NCBI GenBank assembly: GCA_051453625.1
Contig: JBOZIK010000001.1
Coordinates: 188,383,315-188,447,314, forward strand
Direction of reading: 5' to 3'
DNA from: Welwitschia mirabilis
Lineage: Eukaryota; Gnetophyta; Gnetopsida; Welwitschiales
DNA length: 64,000 nt
This document shows, piece after piece, positions 26,044 through 37,288 of the stretch (its first letter is position 1; the number at the start of each line of letters is the position of its first letter). The notes under the pieces were generated by a model that saw only the letters and a list, made by a program, of their open reading frames with translations, made no database searches and was not told the DNA's origin. Made by a program: the position numbers and the translations under genes.

Positions 26044-28357
26044 TGATAGGATCAAGAATNNNNNNNNNNNNNNNNNNNNNNNNNNNNNNNNNNNNNNNNN
26101 NNNNNNNNNNNNNNNNNNNNNNNNNNNNNNNNNNNNNNNNNNNNNNNNNNNNNNNNNNNNNNNNNNNNNNNNNNNNNNNNNNNNNNNNNNNNNNNNNNNN
26201 NNNNNNNNNNNNNNNNNNNNNNNNNNNNNNNNNNNNNNNNNNNNNNNNNNNNNNNNNNNNNNNNNNNNNNNNNNNNNNNNNNNNNNNNNNNNNNNNNNNN
26301 NNNNNNNNNNNNNNNNNNNNNNNNNNNNNNNNNNNNNNNNNNNNNNNNNNNNNNNNNNNNNNNNNNNNNNNNNNNNNNNNNNNNNNNNNNNNNNNNNNNN
26401 NNNNNNNNNNNNNNNNNNNNNNNNNNNNNNNNNNNNNNNNNNNNNNNNNNNNNNNNNNNNNNNNNNNNNNNNNNNNNNNNNNNNNNNNNNNNNNNNNNNN
26501 NNNNNNNNNNNNNNNNNNNNNNNNNNNNNNNNNNNNNNNNNNNNNNNNNNNNNNNNNNNNNNNNNNNNNNNNNNNNNNNNNNNNNNNNNNNNNNNNNNNN
26601 NNNNNNNNNNNNNNNNNNNNNNNNNNNNNNNNNNNNNNNNNNNNNNNNNNNNNNNNNNNNNNNNNNNNNNNNNNNNNNNNNNNNNNNNNNNNNNNNNNNN
26701 NNNNNNNNNNNNNNNNNNNNNNNNNNNNNNNNNNNNNNNNNNNNNNNNNNNNNNNNNNNNNNNNNNNNNNNNNNNNNNNNNNNNNNNNNNNNNNNNNNNN
26801 NNNNNNNNNNNNNNNNNNNNNNNNNNNNNNNNNNNNNNNNNNNNNNNNNNNNNNNNNNNNNNNNNNNNNNNNNNNNNNNNNNNNNNNNNNNNNNNNNNNN
26901 NAAAATAATAAAAGTAAAGAAATAATATCTAAAAGCATAAAAGTATCAAATGGATGAATGCAGGATTTATAGTGGTTCAAGAAACCCCCTACTCCACTCT
27001 CGATGATCAGATTATCCCCAAGCTAGATCCAAATCTTTGTTACTTTACTAGGTATTCTAGGTTCATCTGTAACCTTTAAAAATGGACTTTTCTAGGCTTA
27101 GTTTTAACCTTTGAGTGGACTTTTTAAAGTTTAATCTTAACATTTGATTAGATTTTCCAAGGACTAGTTCCAACCTTTCACAATATAAGGTAGTGATGTA
27201 ATGATGCCAAATATGCATAGATATCACTCATTCTTGATGCAATGGATTTGATGGAGTTCTTCTCCTATAGATGTAAAATAGATAAAGCACAAGATCTAAC
27301 CTTAAATGTAGAGATAATCCAGATGAGAGATCTTCTTTGATCAGAAGTATAGATGCTAAGATAAAATAATGAAGATCATTACAATGCTTATTTCTTAGAT
27401 CCAATAGACTAACACATATGAAAATGATTCCAAAGGATTCTATGGTCATCCATGTCTTGGGTATTTATATTGGGAGGATTTTAGGGTTTATTACATTTAA
27501 AATGTGCTTCCAATTGCTATAAACGGCTAGAAAATGACTACCTAATAACTACATAAAGGTACATAACAACTAGAAAATTTTAGTTCTGTTCCATTCAATC
27601 AACCCCTCAAAAGTCCAGTCAACCTTATTTGGTATCATAACTTACATAGATTGCTCGAGTGAAAATTTTGGTTGCCCCAATTTCTTATAGCTTTATATCT
27701 AGTCAACTCCATTTGTATCTAGTCGACCCTAGTCTAGTCACTGCATAAAAATCCAATCACCCTCTTATCTTAATAAAATTTTTTCTAGTTTCTAGAATCA
27801 AGTATGGTTGATCCCTTTAGGTGTCTAGGTTAATCCCATGAAGACTAGCTTAGGAGTATTAACTACATAGTGCTCAGATACAATCGACTCTATCATAGGT
27901 CTAGTCAACTCCTTGACAATTAGTTTAGAAGTACTATTCTTTGGTTCACAGATCTAGTCAATCCCATCATGGGTCTGGTCGACCCCTTATCATTTAGTCT
28001 AAGGATACTGTTTATCAAGTCCTAAAATATAGTTGAATCCATAAGGATATAGTCGATCACTTGTCATTCGATTTAAGAAATTAATTCTTGAGGTTACAGG
28101 TCCAATTGATCCTGAAATTCAGTTAACCCCTTTGTATGCAGTTCATTTAATCTGTCTGCTTCAAGTGCAGTTGACCTTTTGAAAGTTTGGTTTACCCCTC
28201 AATAGGTACAAGAACTAATAGGTTCTAGTTCTCATAATCCAATGGTTTTATTTTTATCTTTTAACTTGTAAGTAATTAACATCTTTTATAAAACATACAC
28301 AAAATTTGCTATACAGAAACCATTAGTTGACATCAATTAATAAAACATAATCTAACA
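26044..28357 (-). repeat. 3' LTR of the Sirevirus-like element (contains gap)
   Basis: Pairs with 32563-34128. Sixteen bases (26044-26059) precede an 842-base N-run, and 26902-28357 aligns from 32695 onward. It carries many GTCGAC-type motifs between about 27600 and 28200 in intact (near 27721 and 27965) and decayed forms (GTCAAC, GTTGAC). Confidence 0.83.
26060..26901. other. Assembly gap (842 N), probably oversized
   Basis: By alignment with the other LTR only about 116 bases should be missing here (32579-32694). Confidence 0.97.
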
Positions 28358-28372
28358 ATCTCCCCCTTTGAC
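28358..28372 (-). other. Polypurine tract adjoining 3' LTR
   Basis: On the minus strand GTCAAAGGGGGAGAT directly precedes the LTR start TGTTAGATTATG. This primes plus-strand DNA synthesis and fixes the orientation. Confidence 0.85.
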
Positions 28373-28865
28373 ATTAATGGCAAATAATACTTACTTGTGA
28401 AAAATTAGAACTTAGAAAAGCTCCATTTTATAAAATTCCTATTATAAAATAATACTTTTAAAACACATTAAAACATTTTGAAAAAATAAATCTTGTACTT
28501 TAAATGGAACAAATTTAATATGCACATTTGTAAGATTTAGGGTATAACTTAATGAAAAGCATAATGTGTTCATGTAATTCATTTAATACTTTAATCAGAT
28601 ATCCCATATTAAAATTTATTTCCAACATTATAAGACTTTAAACCTTTTATGTTAAGCACATATGATCATAATAGAGAAACATGTTAAGCATATATGATTT
28701 GCATAAGCACAAATGGGATTTGAGATAGCAATTAAAAATAATTTAGAGCATAATAAAAAACTGCATGTAGATTTCATTAAACATATGCAAATATTACAAA
28801 CTAAAAGTACTCATCAAGAGCATACATCTAAAAGTATATAAAAACACCCAAAATAAACAACTAAT

Positions 28866-28882
28866 TATCCTCCTTTTGACAT
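28866..28882 (-). other. Second, upstream polypurine tract
   Basis: Minus-strand GTCAAAAGGAGGATAAT, in the same sequence context as the LTR-adjacent tract and 0.5 kb upstream of it. Multiple polypurine tracts before the 3' LTR are a described hallmark of Sireviruses. Confidence 0.65.
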
Positions 28883-28936
28883 CAATGATAAAGAAGAGAA
28901 CACAAACAAAAAGCAAAACATAATTTGGAAAAATTT

Positions 28937-29976
28937 CTAATTAGACTGCTCCTCTTCTTTTTCTATTTTAGAGTCTCTCTCTAAATATTCTTCATCACCT
29001 CCTATGCATGTTGAGTTGGTGGCCTCTACTGAGGTATCAAAAATATCATATCTAGCTACCCTAAGTGCTTCCTTCGTGTGTTTGATATGGAAATTAGTCC
29101 GTCTCAGATATGAAAGGGTCTCATTAAGAGAGGCTTCCTTTGGAGATGGATACTTTAAGGATTTTGTAGATGGGGTAAAGATGTTCATATAGAATAAAGT
29201 TACATGCCCAATAGATACCATAGGCTGGAGGGTTTCCAGTTTTGGATGAAAGATAATATGAAAATAATGATACAAGCTTGTGATAAGCATAGAGTAGGGT
29301 AATGCCCTAGTCTTATGATACTCCAGCTGTGAGACTATATGCTTCAGTATAATGGTAGGAGCATTAATAGAATGTTCAGTCCTTACCAAATACATTAGAT
29401 AGGCTCTATAGCAGGAGGCCTTATCATGATGCCTAGCTAAAAGTAAGAAGTTATAAGTGAAATCAAGTGAAGAAAATGATGTCTTGGTGTTATCAATAAA
29501 GTAGAAAGGGTGTGCTTCCAAGAGTGCACTTTATCACAGATCTCTCTGATAATAATAAGCTTGTCTTCTATAGTGTCTTGAAGAGGCTAAAACTCTTATA
29601 TTCAGCCCTAGGAAGATCAGTCAGCTCAAAAATAAGATTTGTTATTACTCTTATCTACTTTCCTAAATTGAAAGTTTCAAGGGTTCTAGAGTTATAATCA
29701 TAAGAAGCATTATTGTAAACATCTAAGTGAGAAATGGATAAGTAGATCCAGAAACATCTGAAAATTAATCAAGATCCTAATTTCTTAGGAGTTGAATGAT
29801 TTCCCTGAGCTCTCTAAGCTCTGATGTTACTACGTACTACTCTTGATACATTAGCTTCTTCTCAAACTTTTCTGAAAACTTATCAATGTCCTCTTCAGAC
29901 ATTCCATGATAGAAAATTCTAGGATCTCTTGAAAGAGATTTTTTCATTCTCCTTTTGGATGATATTTTAGCCATTT
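28937..29976 (-). pseudogene. Extra ORF between protease and 3' LTR, plant transposon protein-like
   Basis: The minus strand reads from an ATG at 29976 into a basic N-terminus ('MAKISSKRRMKKSLSRDPR') and a 'FSEKFEKKLM' helix. Stops and at least one frameshift follow, then an open 194-codon stretch at 29521-28937. That stretch contains 'TRALPYSMLITSLYHYF', the signature region of the plant transposon-protein domain, and ends in an acidic tail. It sits where pol or an env-like gene would be, upstream of both polypurine tracts. A GTCGAC cluster lies just upstream (30280-30330). The function of the domain is unknown to me. This copy is broken but has the longest open segment among the remnants here. 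Confidence 0.62.
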
Positions 29977-30429
29977 CAAAGACCTTGGAAGTAAGAAATC
30001 TAAAAAAAGAGTATTAGATTTAAGAGTAAATATTTAGATCTAGAAGAAAAATCCCTAGATCTAAGATATGAAGAAGGCTAGAACACAAGAAAATCAATTT
30101 AGGATCCTCTTTCTTTTATAGACTATGCAAAATAAGGCAACATGAAGAAAGAAATTGGGTCCCCTAATGGTACTTTTGTACTATGATTTACTAGTTTTGT
30201 TCAATAAGTTGAGACTCTGGTAAACCTATTAAGATGCAGATCTATAATACTAGAAGGGATCTAGGTAACTAAGATTTCAGGCCAGTCGATTGATCACATC
30301 TAGTCGACCAAATAATTGATCCCCTTGACTGCCCTATAATTAGTTAAAGGATAGTGAGTAAACCTCTAGTTTGTTTTTGTGATTGACAAGTAAATTCTAG
30401 AAACAAGGTGTTACATCAAATTTTTTAGA

Positions 30430-30865
30430 AAACGTTTAGATTTATTAAATTTATGCTAATAGTTCCTTTTTGCATGTTGTAGTTCATATGATTTAACTGA
30501 TCAATCAAACAAGTATCAATTCTATAGATATTATCTACTCATTTTACAGTAAAGATAATAATATTTGTTTTTGCATCTACAACTTCACATTTCAATTTTG
30601 TAAAAATTACTTTGTAACCTTTACCACATAATTGATTAATGCTTAATAAATTACATTTTAAACCATTTACATAAAGTACATTGTCAAGTTTAGATAACTT
30701 ACCTCCCTTGATACATTCTGTACCGTCTATATTATTCTTTTTAGTCTTTCCAAAAATGACTTCTCCTCCATTAATACTCCTTACCTGCTAAAAGTTTGGT
30801 CTTTTTCTAGACATATGTCTTGAGCATCCACTGTCTAGATACCAATTATTTACACTTGATACTCT
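30430..30865 (-). pseudogene. Decayed copia aspartic protease and pre-integrase segment
   Basis: The minus strand gives the canonical copia protease start 'NNWYLDSGCSRHMSRK' at 30812-30850, with the catalytic Asp-Ser-Gly still present. It continues with a 'GGEVIFGKTKKN' strand, 'LDNVLYVNGLKCNLLSINQ' and 'LCGKGYKVIF', ending near 'DNIYRID' (start of the GAG-pre-integrase segment). Only one or two stops interrupt it, so it is among the better-preserved coding pieces. The integrase that should follow is absent; the sequence runs into a spacer and then the extra ORF. Confidence 0.85.
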
Positions 30866-31263
30866 AAGATATCTTTGTGTTAGAAATCTTTTAAGATATT
30901 AGCTTTAATCCACTTAGTCTTATTAGAATTAAGTGATACACTTCTCTTAGGAATAAATTTAAATAGTAAAGTTTTTGTAGAATTTGAGAAGCATTAATTT
31001 TCTAATTTTTCAAAAAATATTTTAATGATCAAATTTACTATAAGGGTTACATAAAAGTTTAGAATCATACTTTCTTTTCTAGTTTACCTCTTCTTATGAT
31101 TCTTCTAAAGTAAATCCAATACCCAATCTATCTTCAGTAGGTTTCCACACTCCAAGTATTTCTTCCAATTTAGAAGAATCACTAGAAAATTTATCTACAA
31201 AAAAAGAAAGATATTTTACTTAAGACATTAAATTGGTGTTATCAGACTTTAGCACATTATATT

Positions 31264-32496
31264 TCATTTCCAATTCCTCCTTCTCTTTGATAAGAGTTTT
31301 ACTAATCTGTTCAGATCATTTATCCTCTTAGCTAGCTTTTCACATTCATCATATAACTCCTGACATGTATATTCTAACTCATCTTCTTCTTCATTTGTCA
31401 TGTTCAAATCATCAGGCTCTGACATGCTAGGAATGTCTTTGAGGGATGACATAATAGTCATGAAAGATAACTTTCTATTTCTATTTGATTCTTAATTTAA
31501 ATAGATTTTCATCATCATTATAATTATTCCATGTGGCAATAAAAGATGGATTTTTTATTTTCCTATTATCTCTCATTATGTTGGAGCACTAATTTTTTGA
31601 TATGAAAAAATTCTTTGTATTAGTAACATTGGATCTCTTTACTCTTTTCTTGCTCCTTTCTATATTTTAGATGACTACTTTTTGAATTTATACTTGATTT
31701 TCTTTCCTTTTTATTTTTATGTAAAACCTTTCTAAATCATCTGGCTAGAAGAGCCACTTCATCATCATCTAAGTCCTCATCTGATCTTATAAATATATTC
31801 TTCCTATAGACATTTAGAAGTAATACCTTTTTTCTTATCTTTAACAAATTTAAGCTTATAGATTTACAAATTACCTTGTAGTTCTTCTAGTACTATTGCA
31901 TTTATGTTTTTTCTCTTCTTAATAGATGTGACCTTTGGTTTGAATCTCTTAGGTAGGAATCTTAAGATTTTCTTTATCACCTTTCCTTCATTCAAGCATT
32001 CTCCAAGGCTTGCCATAGAGTTTATAATATTAGTGAATCTAGCAAAGAATTCCTACAACATCTCTTCTTTATCCATATGGATATTTTTAAATTTTGAAAT
32101 AAGCATATGGAGTTTTACTTACTTTATAATTGAAATTCCTTTATGTGCTACTTTAAGAATGTCCCAAGCTTTTTTAGCATGATTACAGTTTACTATGCAT
32201 TTAAACTCATCTGCACAGACTGCACAAAATATGGCATTAAGAGCATGAACATCTAGGATGGATTTTGACTTGTTGATATAGGTTCATTAATCTTGAGCTT
32301 TGGGAACTATAACAATATTACTATTAAAATCAGTTTGAGTTAATACAGGCATAATGTAACCTTTGTAAATGACTTTTTCTATATGGACATCTAAAGATCT
32401 AAGAAATATTCTTATTCTAGCTTTCTAGTAAGCATAGTTTAACTCATTAAACATAGGTGAATGATCAGTGGAAAAAATATCACATAAATTACTCAT
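31264..32496 (-). pseudogene. Decayed copia Gag of the Sirevirus-like element
   Basis: The minus-strand start at 32496 gives 'MSNLCDIFSTDHSPMFNELN' (DUF4219-like N-terminus), followed by 'ALNAIFCAVCADEFKCI' and 'NHAKKAWDILKVAHKGIS' (UBN2 core, about 32130-32240). Then come 'VIKKILRFLPKRFKPKVTSI' (about 31910-31960) and a decayed CCHC knuckle near 31570-31615. Last is an acidic and coiled-coil-like tail that is open from 31461 to 31264 ('DELEYTCQELYDECEKLAKR'). Stops and frame changes are scattered. This is the typical Sirevirus/Maximus Gag layout. It would form particles and package RNA, possibly in trans for other elements when it was intact. Confidence 0.82.
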
Positions 32497-32548
32497 TATA
32501 AGGTTATAAAGTAAAGATTGATTAAAATCTAAAGAAGACTTCAACAAA

Positions 32549-32560
32549 GCTCTGATACAA
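32549..32560 (-). other. Primer-binding site (Met-tRNA type)
   Basis: On the minus strand TTGTATCAGAGC lies two bases after the end of the 5' LTR and matches TGGTATCAGAGC with one central substitution. Confidence 0.8.
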
Positions 32561-32562
32561 AT

Positions 32563-34128
32563 TGATAGTATTGATAACCTTAGGGAGATAAATAGGTTTT
32601 TTAAAAATATACAACATAGTATTCTAAATAACTCCAATATTAAACAAAAAATTGCACACAGTAATTAACTAATCCAAAACATCGATGAAAAAGAATAATA
32701 ATAAAAGTAAAGAAATAATAACTAAAGGCACAAAATTATTAAATGAGTGCATGCAAGATTTATAGTGGTTTAAGAAATCCCCTACTTCACTCTCAATAAT
32801 CAGGTTATTCCCAAGCTAAATCCAAATCTTTATTACTCCACCAGGTATTCTAGGTTCACCTATAACCTTTACAAACATAGATTTCTAGGCTTAGTATTAA
32901 CCTTTAAGTGGATTTTTCAAGGCTTAGTCTTAACCTTTGAGTGGACTTTTGAAGGCTTACTCTTAACCTTTAATAATACAAAGTAGTAACATAATGATGA
33001 AAAATATGAACGGATATCAATCATTCTTGATGTAGTGGATTTGATAGTGTTCTTTTCCTGTAGATGTAAAATGAATGAAGCACAAGATATAACCTTGAAT
33101 GTAGAGATGATACAAATGATAGATCATTCCTAGTCAGAAGTATAGATGTCAAGATATAACAATGAATATTACAAGATTATAGTGCTCATTTCTTAAATCG
33201 AATGGATTAACACAATTGAAAATGATTCCAAAGGATTCTATGGCCATCTATCTCTTGGCTATTTATATTAAAAGGCTTTTAGGGTTTATTATATTTGAAA
33301 TGCACCTTCAATAGCTATAAATTACTATAAAATGACTACCCAATGGCTATATAATAGATACATAATGATTAGAAAATTTTAGTTTTATTTCATTTGGTTG
33401 ATTCCTCAAAAGTTCGGTTAACCCCATCTAGTTCATGACTTACATAGGTTGCTTAAGTGAGAATTTTAGTTGCCCCAATTTCTTATAGCTTCATGTCCAG
33501 TTAACTCCATTTGGGCCTGATCGACCCTAGTCTAGTTGTCTATAATAAAATCTAGTCACCCACTTGTTTTGATAAAATTTTTTCTAGTTTATAGCGTCAG
33601 ATCGAGTCGACCTCTTCAAGTGTTTGTTTTACCTCATGACAAGATTTGGTCGACTCCATCATAGATCTAGTTGACCCCTTGACAATCAGTTTAGGAGTAC
33701 TATTCCTTAGTTCACAGATCTAATTAACCTCATCATGGATCTAGTGAATCCCTTATCATTTAGTCTAGGGATACTATTTATCAAGTCTTCAAATCCGGTC
33801 ACCCCATAAGAATCGGATCAATACCTTACCATTTAGTTTAGGGACACTAATTCTCAAGGTTACAGGTCCAGTTGATCCCATTAAAAATTCGGTCGACCCC
33901 TCTAGATGTAGTTTATTTAGTCTGTTCACTTCACGCGGTCAACCCCTTGAAAGTCCATTCAATCCCTTAAGAGAGTAGAAGAACTAATAGGTTTCTAGTT
34001 CTTATAATTCGATGGTTTTGTTTTAATCTTTCAACTTGCAAGTAATTAACATCTTTTGCACAAGATATACAAAATTTTGTATACAAAAACCATTAGTTTA
34101 AAATAAATTGGCAAAACATAATCTAACA
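32563..34128 (-). repeat. 5' LTR of the Sirevirus-like element
   Basis: 1,566 bases. In minus orientation it begins TGTTAGATTATG and ends CTATCA, with the TSD outside. GTCGAC-type motifs cluster at 33380-33960, with intact copies near 33607, 33648 and 33893. Confidence 0.86.
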
Positions 34129-34559
34129 ATAATGACCTCTATTATGATAATAATTGCAAATCATAATTTATAAATGCTAAATATTTATACCTTAGCTTAT
34201 AATTCCATTTTTTAGTAAAGGTAGTTAAAGTATTAATTCATTCATTATGTATCAAGCCACTATTGTCATTTGAATTTCTACATTATCCAAGCATGATATT
34301 TAAAGTATTTTTTCTTAAATAAAGTTTTCATTGATTTTATTTAAATCTAACAATTCTCATTTTACTACTCTAAATTAGATATTAGTCTACTAAAGTTAGC
34401 TTTAAGAGATGAGTTTTTAGAAGATAATTTAATACAAGCATTTTTTTCTTTTTCATAAGTTTCTTCATACGTATGAAGTAACTTTCTTGTCTTAGTACAT
34501 ACTTTTGTAGTTTAAAAAACTCTTCAAAAATTAGAATGCATCTTTATTGAATACTCACA

Positions 34560-35770
34560 CTTGTATCATCTTTAATTTCTAAATTATGCTCTTCTAATGT
34601 CTCATTATCTTCTTCTTAAAAGTCTACAATAGCCATGAAGGAAGAATGAGCTTTTTCATCATTAGATGTTTCTTCTTTTATTGCTTTTTCATCTTCATTC
34701 CATATTATAAAGAATCATATCTTCTTTTTTGGCTCTTTCTTTCAATCTTCATCCTACATTTTTTTAGCATTAGGATATTTCAAGGCTATATGTTCTTGTC
34801 CTTCATAAATCCAACATTCTATTTTTGGAACATTAGAAAAAGAAGAATTCATAGAAGACTCACCTTTAAACTTACTTTTGGCTTGAAAACTAGATGATTT
34901 TATAAAGCCATCTCTTTTATTATACTTGAGTATAAGAAGTCTCTATACTCTTCTTCTGATGAGGGCAAGTTTCTTATGTTCATCATTAGAGTCATCTTCT
35001 TCTCGTTCTTCCTTAAACTTTTTTTTTTAAATTCTGTTTAGTGCTTTGACTTATCTTAAGTGTAATGGTGTTTTCTTTCAAGGCTTCATCTTGTATGAAA
35101 TTCATTTCATATGCTATAAGAGCACTTTTTAGCTCTTTTTTATTCATGGTGTTAAAATCTCTTGACTATTCCATACTTTTAGTCTTGAGCCTATATTTAG
35201 AAGTTAGAGATCTAACAAATTTTAGAATTGCCTTTGATTCTAAAAGAGTTTCTCTAATGACATGTATTATATTTACAATGTTTAAAACTTTGGTGAAGTA
35301 CTCTTGAACTCTTTTTCCATGGTTCATCTTGACATTTTTAAAGTGGTTCATCCATACTAAAGGCTTTGATTACTTTATAATAAAAGTACCTTCATATGTT
35401 CTAACTAGAACATTCTAAATTTCTTATGCCATTTTGTAACTTGCTATTCTATTGTACTCTTCTATTATTAAAGTAGAATAAAGCACCTTTTTAGCTTTAG
35501 AATCATACATGAAAGCAACTTTGTTTTCATCTTTTCAATTTTTTATTTTCTTGATTTATGTAATGGTATTGCCAGTAGCTTTTGTCATCATTTTCATTAG
35601 ATATACATTTTATTCTTCTATGATTTTCCATCATTAAAACTTAAAAGATAATAAGTAAACTTTCATTCTCATCTTTCAATAGGCATAGTTTGTTCTATCA
35701 TAAGAGTGAAAGTTTGACATATGTTATTCCTTCCATTTATTACTTAAAAAAATTACTCCTTTTCATGAGT
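34560..35770 (-). pseudogene. Decayed copia Gag of copia-A2
   Basis: A 61-codon open stretch (35351-35166 on minus) contains the UBN2 core 'MNHGKRVQEYFTKVLNIVN', followed by 'AILKFVRSLTSKYRLK', the usual Gag order. The zinc knuckle lies near 34795-34830, with two of its cysteines mutated to tyrosine ('CWIYEGQEHIALKY'). An acidic tail follows toward 34560. The frame is otherwise broken. No protease follows; the element goes directly to the spacer and extra ORF. Confidence 0.7.
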
Positions 35771-35788
35771 ATTCATTCTAATATCAGT

Positions 35789-37288
35789 TTAGGATCATTA
35801 AAATTATAAGATAGGGATGAATGAGTTCCACCAAATAGAAATTTAAGCATAATATTAAAATAAAAATGCATAATAAAAAATACCTTACTAAGATAATGTG
35901 CTTTCTCCACCTAGGTACGTCTATACATAGTGGGTTTCTGGTCCATAATTAACCTTATAATAAGTGAAAAAATTCTCACAAGTTAGTACTCTCTTTCCCT
36001 TAGGGAAATAGTGGTTTTCACAGGTGCACAACAAACCTCATAATAATGCAAATTTTCCTGCAAGGCAATACTTTCTTTTCAATAGGGAATTAATGGTTTT
36101 CATAAGTGCATTAGGAATCTTACAATAATGAGACAACACTCTCTTTTCTATGAGGTATACTGTGAACCTTATAAGAAAACAAATGCTCACAAGTATTATC
36201 CCAAATGCACACCCATACAAGGGTTTGCCTCATAAAGAGATTGATTCAATAATGGAGTTACAACAATATTCAATGATAATATACTTCAATAAATATGTAC
36301 TACAAATACAATAATCACAAGCCTGGAGATGTAGCTTTGAAGAAGCCTTGAGTTCCTTATTATTATTATTATTACAAGTACAAATGAATAATACTACAAT
36401 GAGGGATTTAAGAATAAATGATGTGGACAATGTAAACTTATTTTCAAATGATACTTTTAATCCTTTATGAGATGTTCCTTTAACCTATGCAATCCTCATT
36501 CTATTTTTGATCTAATTATTAAGTGTTAAAATTTTAAGAGCTATGTGTTCATTGAAGTTTTAAAAGTTGTGATTTGTTTTATGATGTCGAGTGCTTATAT
36601 TATTAAAGAGGATCTAACCATTTGAGCTTGAAAGATAGATATTTAAATTTGTAACTACTATACAATAGATAGAAAATTTCTAGGCATCTAGTGCATCTCT
36701 TCAAATTTTTATTGATGTGAAATTTAGTCCAAGACATCTTCATATTTATATAAATCTAAAATAATTAGAAGCCTTTACATTGTAGATGTCTTTAGTGGAC
36801 TTATCAAAATTTTGATGAAATTGATTGTATAACCATTGGATCTTCATGATCATGAATTAGTAATGTATAATTTGATTACTCACCTAAAACATAAGATATT
36901 AGTCAAAATTTGAATTAATTTTGTTACTTATTTTAGTTGAGTATAAATGTCTTCAATCATCTAGATGTCTTCATCTATATTAGGTTTAACTTTTAGCATA
37001 GATGTCTTTGATGAGATAATCATATTAAGATTATGAATTAAATTTTAATACATCCAAGACATTTTTAAGTTCCTAGATGTCTCCACCAGAGATGTCTTCA
37101 ATTTTTTAGATGTCTTTAAACAATTTATTTTATAATTTATCAAATGATTCTTTTGGTGAGATATTAACTTTAAAGTTCCATCATAATCTAATTCTTATCA
37201 AGGTTTAATATTATCTTTATAATGACCCATCTACACATTAACATAGAATATTGGATAAGTAAGATCATCAAAACTAGATTTAGTAATA
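35789..37288 (-). repeat. copia-A2 5' LTR
   Basis: 1.5 kb, aligned with 58309-59866. An (ATT)n run lies at 36355-36375, and GATGTC/GACATC motifs occur at 36680-37135. A decayed primer site 'CTGATATTAGAATGA' is on the minus strand at its left edge. Confidence 0.75.

Larger units (their letters stand above)
26044..34128 (-). mobile_element. Sirevirus-like copia element, full length but non-autonomous
   Basis: Complete insertion in copia-A2 with a perfect 5-bp TSD ATAAT (26039-26043 and 34129-34133). The empty site can be read in the paralogues at 56655-56680 and 4560-4590. Minus-strand order is 5' LTR (34128-32563), primer site, Gag, protease, extra ORF, two polypurine tracts, 3' LTR (28357-26044). 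Integrase, RT and RNase H are absent: only about 450 bases lie between protease and extra ORF. The Met-tRNA-type primer site, the duplicated polypurine tract and the palindrome arrays fit the Sirevirus/Maximus lineage. The internal region is 4.2 kb, too short for gag-pol plus an extra ORF. Confidence 0.85.
34129..37288 (-). mobile_element. copia-A2, right fragment (gag and 5' LTR)
   Basis: Continues from 26043 beyond the nested Sirevirus-like element. It is homologous to 56690-59866 of copia-A3. At its right end the LTR is followed by CTATT and the gypsy RT fragment, precisely as in copia-A3. Confidence 0.72.

Noticed and set aside
26036-26980. Long open frames on both strands across N-runs (also at 6093-6548, 8801-9472, 41476-42105, 55924-56739)
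   Set aside because: They consist almost entirely of unknown residues; an N-run has no stop codons, so the frames carry no evidence of coding.
31904-32182. 92-codon plus-strand frame
   Set aside because: Antisense shadow of the Sirevirus-like Gag, whose motifs are clear on the minus strand.
34646-35307. Plus-strand frames of 80-83 codons
   Set aside because: Antisense to copia-A2 Gag; hydrophobic composition arises from the complement of its charged codons.
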